9,561 nt of DNA from Spirochaetes bacterium ADurb.Bin110 (GTDB lineage Bacteria; Spirochaetota; Spirochaetia; Treponematales; Rectinemataceae). Below are positions 6,899 to 9,561 of the stretch, piece after piece (the stretch's first letter is position 1; each line of letters begins with the position of its first letter). The notes beneath the pieces were generated by a model. That model ran no database searches, was not told where the DNA came from, and was given only the letters and a program-made list of their open reading frames with translations. A program made the translations under genes and the position numbers. The DNA lies in NCBI GenBank assembly GCA_002070755.1, contig MWDY01000255.1, positions 1 through 9,561 on the forward strand. The letters are read 5' to 3'.

Positions 6899-8554
6899 AT
6901 GAATAATAAACACAAAGACGAAATGCGTCAGCTCTATACACGCTGGGGGCAAGCAATGGATAAGAACCACCCACTTTGCGAATATCCCCGACCGCAGATG
7001 AAGCGCCAGGAATGGCTATGTCTCAATGGAATATGGGAATATGCAATCCGAGAAGATGCGGAGATGGAGCCTTCAAAGTATGATGGGGAGATTATAGTAC
7101 CATTTTCTCCTGAAAGCCTCTTATCGGGTGTGAGGCGGCAGTTACTGCCTGGGCAAATGCTATGGTATCGAAAAATTATAGAATTCGAGAACTCAAATGG
7201 ACGTCGTATACTCCTGCATTTCGGAGCTGTCGACCAATACTGCATAATTTTTCTGAATGGAATAAGGGTAGGGGAACACAATGGGGGTTATTGGCCATTT
7301 TTTTTCGATATAACTGAGCTTGTTCGGCAAGGTGATAATACGCTCGTTATTTGCGTCAGCGATGATTCAGACACTGGAAATCAAGCCTATGGCAAACAGA
7401 AGTTGAAACGCGGAGGCATCTAGTATACGGCACAGAGTGGTATATGGCAGACGGTATGGTTGGAATATGTTCCTTTCGAATACCTGCGCAGTCTACGAAT
7501 CACACCATCTTACATTGAATCAACAGTTGATTTTGAACTCGATTGGGTTGGGGAGGTATTTCCGGAGAGCATCATAAGCATCTATGCAGATGGGAAATTG
7601 GAAACCGAGAAGTGTTTTTGCAGCCAGAAAGTGACAGTGAAATTGGAGAGTTTTCGAAGTTGGAGCCCGAATGATCCTTTTCTGTATACAGTGCGCATCA
7701 CTCTAGGAAAAGATAGTGTGGAAAGCTATTTTGGCATGCGAGAGTTTTCCATCATACATGACTCAAATGGTCACGCCAGACTAGCATTGAACGGAAAGCC
7801 AATTTTTCACACTGGTCTATTGGATCAGGGCTATTGGAGTGATGGACTTTACACCGCACCGAGCGATGAAGCGATGATTTGGGAACTGACAGAGATAAAG
7901 CGGATGGGCTTTAATATGCTGCGTAAGCATATCAAGATCGAACCACTGCGCTGGTATTATCATTGCGACAGGCTAGGGCATGGCATCACGGAAGGGCGCG
8001 CAATATTTGAAGCAGACATGAAAAACACGGTGATGTTGCTCTATAACACCGTGAGCATTGCAGTATGGGTTCCATTCAACGAAGGCTGGGGTCAGTTTGA
8101 CGCTTGTCTCATTGCAGAGAAATTGCGAAAGATCGATTCCTTACGACTTATCGATTCGGCAAGCGGTTGGCATGATCAGCATTGCGGAGATTTTCAAAGC
8201 CGTCATATCTATTACAAGGAATATCACCTAAAGCCCGACAATTATGATCACATTCATGCTCTTACAGAGTTTGGAGGATATAGCTGTCCTACTGAAGGAC
8301 ACATGGCTTCAGACAAGCTATTCGGTTACCGCATGTATGTTGATACACAGTCGCTTACCACTGCTTTTGATGCCTTGTATCGCAATGAAGTGCTTCCTTC
8401 GGTGCAGCTTGGATTATCAGTCTCTATCTATACACAAGTGAGCGATATAGAGGATAAGATCAATGGGCTTTTTACTTACGATCGAGCTGTAATAAAGCTA
8501 GATTCCATAATTGTGAGCCAAATCAATTCAGAACTGCGGAAAATTGGAGGATGA
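6899..8554 (+). pseudogene. glycoside hydrolase family 2 gene, broken by a nonsense codon and an internal deletion
   Basis: Related to beta-galactosidase/glucuronidase-type GH2 enzymes that hydrolyse beta-linked glycosides. The N-terminal sugar-binding domain (YTRWGQAMD, EYPRPQMKRQEWLCLNGIWEYAI, HFGAVDQYCIIFLNG, GEHNGGYWPFFFDIT) runs into RGGI and then TAG at 7421-7423. The same frame resumes with YTAQSGIWQTVWLE, where relatives read GGIWYT, so Trp TGG has become TAG. The Ig-like domain (to about 7730), FGMREFSI and the barrel start (GLLDQGYWSDGLYT, LRKHIKIEPLRWYYHCDRLG) follow. About 50 residues then appear to be lost near 7976-7990. Beyond this, FNEGWGQFD (acid/base Glu at 8081) and TEFGGYS (nucleophile Glu at 8267) remain, as does the C-terminus to TGA 8554. 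The original start is uncertain (TTG 6869, ATG 6899 or ATG 6923), and none has a good ribosome site. Recent inactivation is likely because the rest reads well. Confidence 0.9.
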
Positions 8555-8559
8555 CTATT

Positions 8560-8575
8560 AGCCCATGGCTTTTTT
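8560..8575 (+). terminator. weak hairpin plus T run after the GH2 pseudogene
   Basis: AGCC (8560-8563) and GGCT (8567-8570) can pair around a CAT loop and are followed at once by a run of six T. A stem of only four pairs is short for an intrinsic terminator, so this is a tentative call supported mainly by its place 6 nt after the stop codon. Confidence 0.25.
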
Positions 8576-8617
8576 CTTGAGCCAGGAAAGCTGAAGAAGG
8601 CTTTTGAATTTTCCAAT

Positions 8618-8800
8618 TTATGCAACCATCTGCTTTGCCTTGTTGCCGAGATTATTCTTCTTGAGATTTTCATTAAAGAGATCGATGAATGCAAGAAACA
8701 GATCAATTGGGGTCCCTGGCCCTTTGCGCTCTAATCTAAAGAAGCAATCGCAAATCAATTCGAAATCAAAATCATGGATAGAGCTTTCATCTTTACTCAT
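8618..8800 (-). pseudogene. N-terminal fragment of a class I SAM-dependent methyltransferase
   Basis: Sixty codons from ATG 8800 to TAA 8618-8620 encode DFDFELICDCFFRLERKGPGTPI and then LAFIDLFNENL. I recognise this as the usual opening of a roughly 250-residue methyltransferase family that begins FDFSLICEYFSLLERQGPGS and continues into motif I (DLGCGTGGQ). Here motif I is degraded to NLGNKAKQ, with the SAM-binding glycines lost, and the frame stops five residues later. The other 200 or so residues are not found in any frame down to the GH2 gene. ATG 8800 is preferred over GTG 8815 because AGG lies 5 nt before it. It follows the exported-protein gene by 14 bp on the same strand. It is almost certainly non-functional as a methyltransferase. 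Family assignment is from memory of the N-terminal motif. Confidence 0.6.
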
Positions 8801-8814
8801 TATGCCTGTGCGCA

Positions 8815-9342
8815 CTATCTGATTTTATATCCTATGTTTATTCCGAGGTCTGGGATTAGCATTTGCCCATCAATATTGATATATCGTCCACCCAATGTCG
8901 TATTTATTACTAATCTGTCCTTTATCAACCATTGATATCCAGCATTTGCTGAAATAGTATAGCCAGATATATTGGAATCAAATGAATATACTATCCCAGG
9001 AATGATTCCAATTACAAAACCTGCATGTCCTTTTTTATTTGGATGCAGTGTTATGCCCAGCTCAGCTAATATCATCAATCCATAATGTGACGTTTGTACA
9101 TTGCTAGTATAGATAACTACAGTCGATGGATTTACGCCAAGAAAATCATTTAGCATTATTTCGCAATATACTGGGACAATTACCAAAGCGCTATTTTTTG
9201 AACAAGATATCGCGCTCAATGTAAGGTAAGCAAGATTAGTCGTCAATGTTGTACTATATGCTGCTTCTTTTTCCTGACCATAAAAGGCACTTATAAAAAT
9301 AGCCAATAATAAGCAAGTTATTATTCTTCTTATTGTTTTCAT
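8815..9342 (-). CDS. exported protein, probable small outer-membrane beta-barrel
   Basis: I do not recognise a named family. The 175-residue product opens with a clear signal peptide (MKTIRR, then hydrophobic IITCLLLAIFISAFYG), with cleavage likely near 19-22. C10 lies inside the hydrophobic core, so it is not a lipobox. The mature part alternates short beta-prone stretches with turns: LVIVPVYCEIMLN, HYGLMILAELGITLHP, HAGFVIGIIPGIVYSFD, GYTISANAGYQWLI, RLVINTTLGGRYI and PDLGINIGYKI. This pattern resembles outer-membrane barrels of about 150-200 residues seen in spirochaetes and Bacteroidetes. AAAGG lies 6 nt before the ATG. The start codon overlaps the stop of a possible upstream mini-ORF (TAATG). 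The surrounding DNA is visibly more AT-rich than the left half of the window. Export is well supported and the barrel call is moderate. Confidence 0.75.
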   Translation of the reverse strand: MKTIRRIITCLLLAIFISAFYGQEKEAAYSTTLTTNLAYLTLSAISCSKNSALVIVPVYCEIMLNDFLGVNPSTVVIYTSNVQTSHYGLMILAELGITLHPNKKGHAGFVIGIIPGIVYSFDSNISGYTISANAGYQWLIKDRLVINTTLGGRYINIDGQMLIPDLGINIGYKIR

Positions 9343-9425
9343 TACATACCTTTATTAATTTTATGGCTAGTCACAGATGGTGATCTTCCAAAAAGAATAA
9401 GCCCCGCTTTTATGTTTTCATTCAT
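9342..9425 (-). other. possible 27-residue upstream ORF coupled to the exported-protein gene
   Basis: An ATG at 9425 opens a short frame (MNENIKAGLILFGRSPSVTS and seven more residues) whose TAA stop overlaps the next gene's start as TAATG. The frame is also open about nine codons further upstream without a start. It has no ribosome site of its own. It could be a leader ORF, the tail of a decayed gene, or chance; I cannot assign a function. Confidence 0.25.
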
Positions 9426-9561
9426 ATGGATATCAATATTAGTTGCCTGATATTAAATTATCGATCCTTTTTCTGTAAGAGCCGACTCTGTTTGAGATCA
9501 TTGTAAGGATAGATTTTGTTTATCGTATTTCTTCGATTTTTTCTCCAACCAATGTAGTATC
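9426..9561. other. AT-rich right edge, no identifiable gene
   Basis: Nothing is recognisable here. On the minus strand one frame is open from the window edge to a TAA at 9458-9460 (33 residues, Lys/Arg-rich, containing GWRKNRRNTINKIYPYNDL), and another stops sooner after LVGEKIEEIR. Either could be the tail of a gene lying outside the window. The promoter of the exported-protein gene may also be here, but no convincing -35/-10 pair was found. Confidence 0.3.

Noticed and set aside
6650..7423. TAG as a sense codon (for example recoded to an amino acid), because TAG interrupts both the small remnant and the GH2 gene.
   Set aside because: Intact genes do not need it, the exported-protein gene seems to end naturally at TAG, and the GH2 gene has a second lesion. 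Ordinary decay is simpler.
7460..8554. A separate shorter GH2 protein starting at TTG 7460.
   Set aside because: It begins in mid-domain without a ribosome site, and its frame is simply the continuation of the upstream piece past the TAG.
8476..8706. Minus-strand frame of 76 codons considered as a continuation of the methyltransferase in another frame.
   Set aside because: Its sequence does not contain later methyltransferase motifs, and its end overlaps the GH2 C-terminus antisense.
8604..8822. Plus-strand frame after the GH2 gene considered as a small protein.
   Set aside because: It overlaps antisense the methyltransferase-like fragment, which has a clear family signature on the minus strand.

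Overview
The window looks like chromosomal DNA of a diderm bacterium of moderate GC, most likely a spirochaete of the Treponema type. The lineage is inferred: the N-terminus of DNA polymerase I (ILDVYAIIYRSYFAF) resembles spirochaetal PolA as I remember it, and one gene encodes an exported protein of outer-membrane beta-barrel type. No rRNA, tRNA, CRISPR array, insertion sequence or phage gene was seen.

Left part (1-2672, minus strand): a small J-domain co-chaperone gene is followed 20 bp later by polA. polA is open for 710 codons and leaves the window at base 1, just as the polymerase domain begins. Both its 5' nuclease and 3'-5' proofreading motifs are intact, and its interdomain linker contains an 18-bp tandem repeat.

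Centre (2704-6571, plus strand): psuK (TTG start) and psuG overlap by 4 bp and form a pseudouridine salvage pair. Pseudouridine is phosphorylated, then its C-glycosidic bond is cleaved to uracil and ribose 5-phosphate. All four catalytic residues of PsuG are present. After a 129-bp AT-rich gap come a fumarylacetoacetate-hydrolase-family enzyme and, 14 bp further on, an AEC (auxin efflux carrier family) permease. These two probably form a carboxylate or keto-acid transport and metabolism pair of unknown substrate.

Right part (6572-9561): this stretch shows gene decay. A short membrane-protein C-terminus has no intact gene in front of it. A glycoside hydrolase family 2 gene has an in-frame TAG exactly where the family has Trp, plus an internal deletion in the catalytic barrel. 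On the opposite strand, the first 60 or so codons of a class I methyltransferase stop just after a ruined SAM-binding motif. Upstream of that fragment is an intact gene for an exported, probably beta-barrel, protein. The last 136 bases are AT-rich and hold nothing I can identify.

I see no convincing new defence or mobile system. The best leads are the decaying glycoside-utilisation region, the J-domain/polA arrangement and the FAH/AEC pair of unknown substrate.
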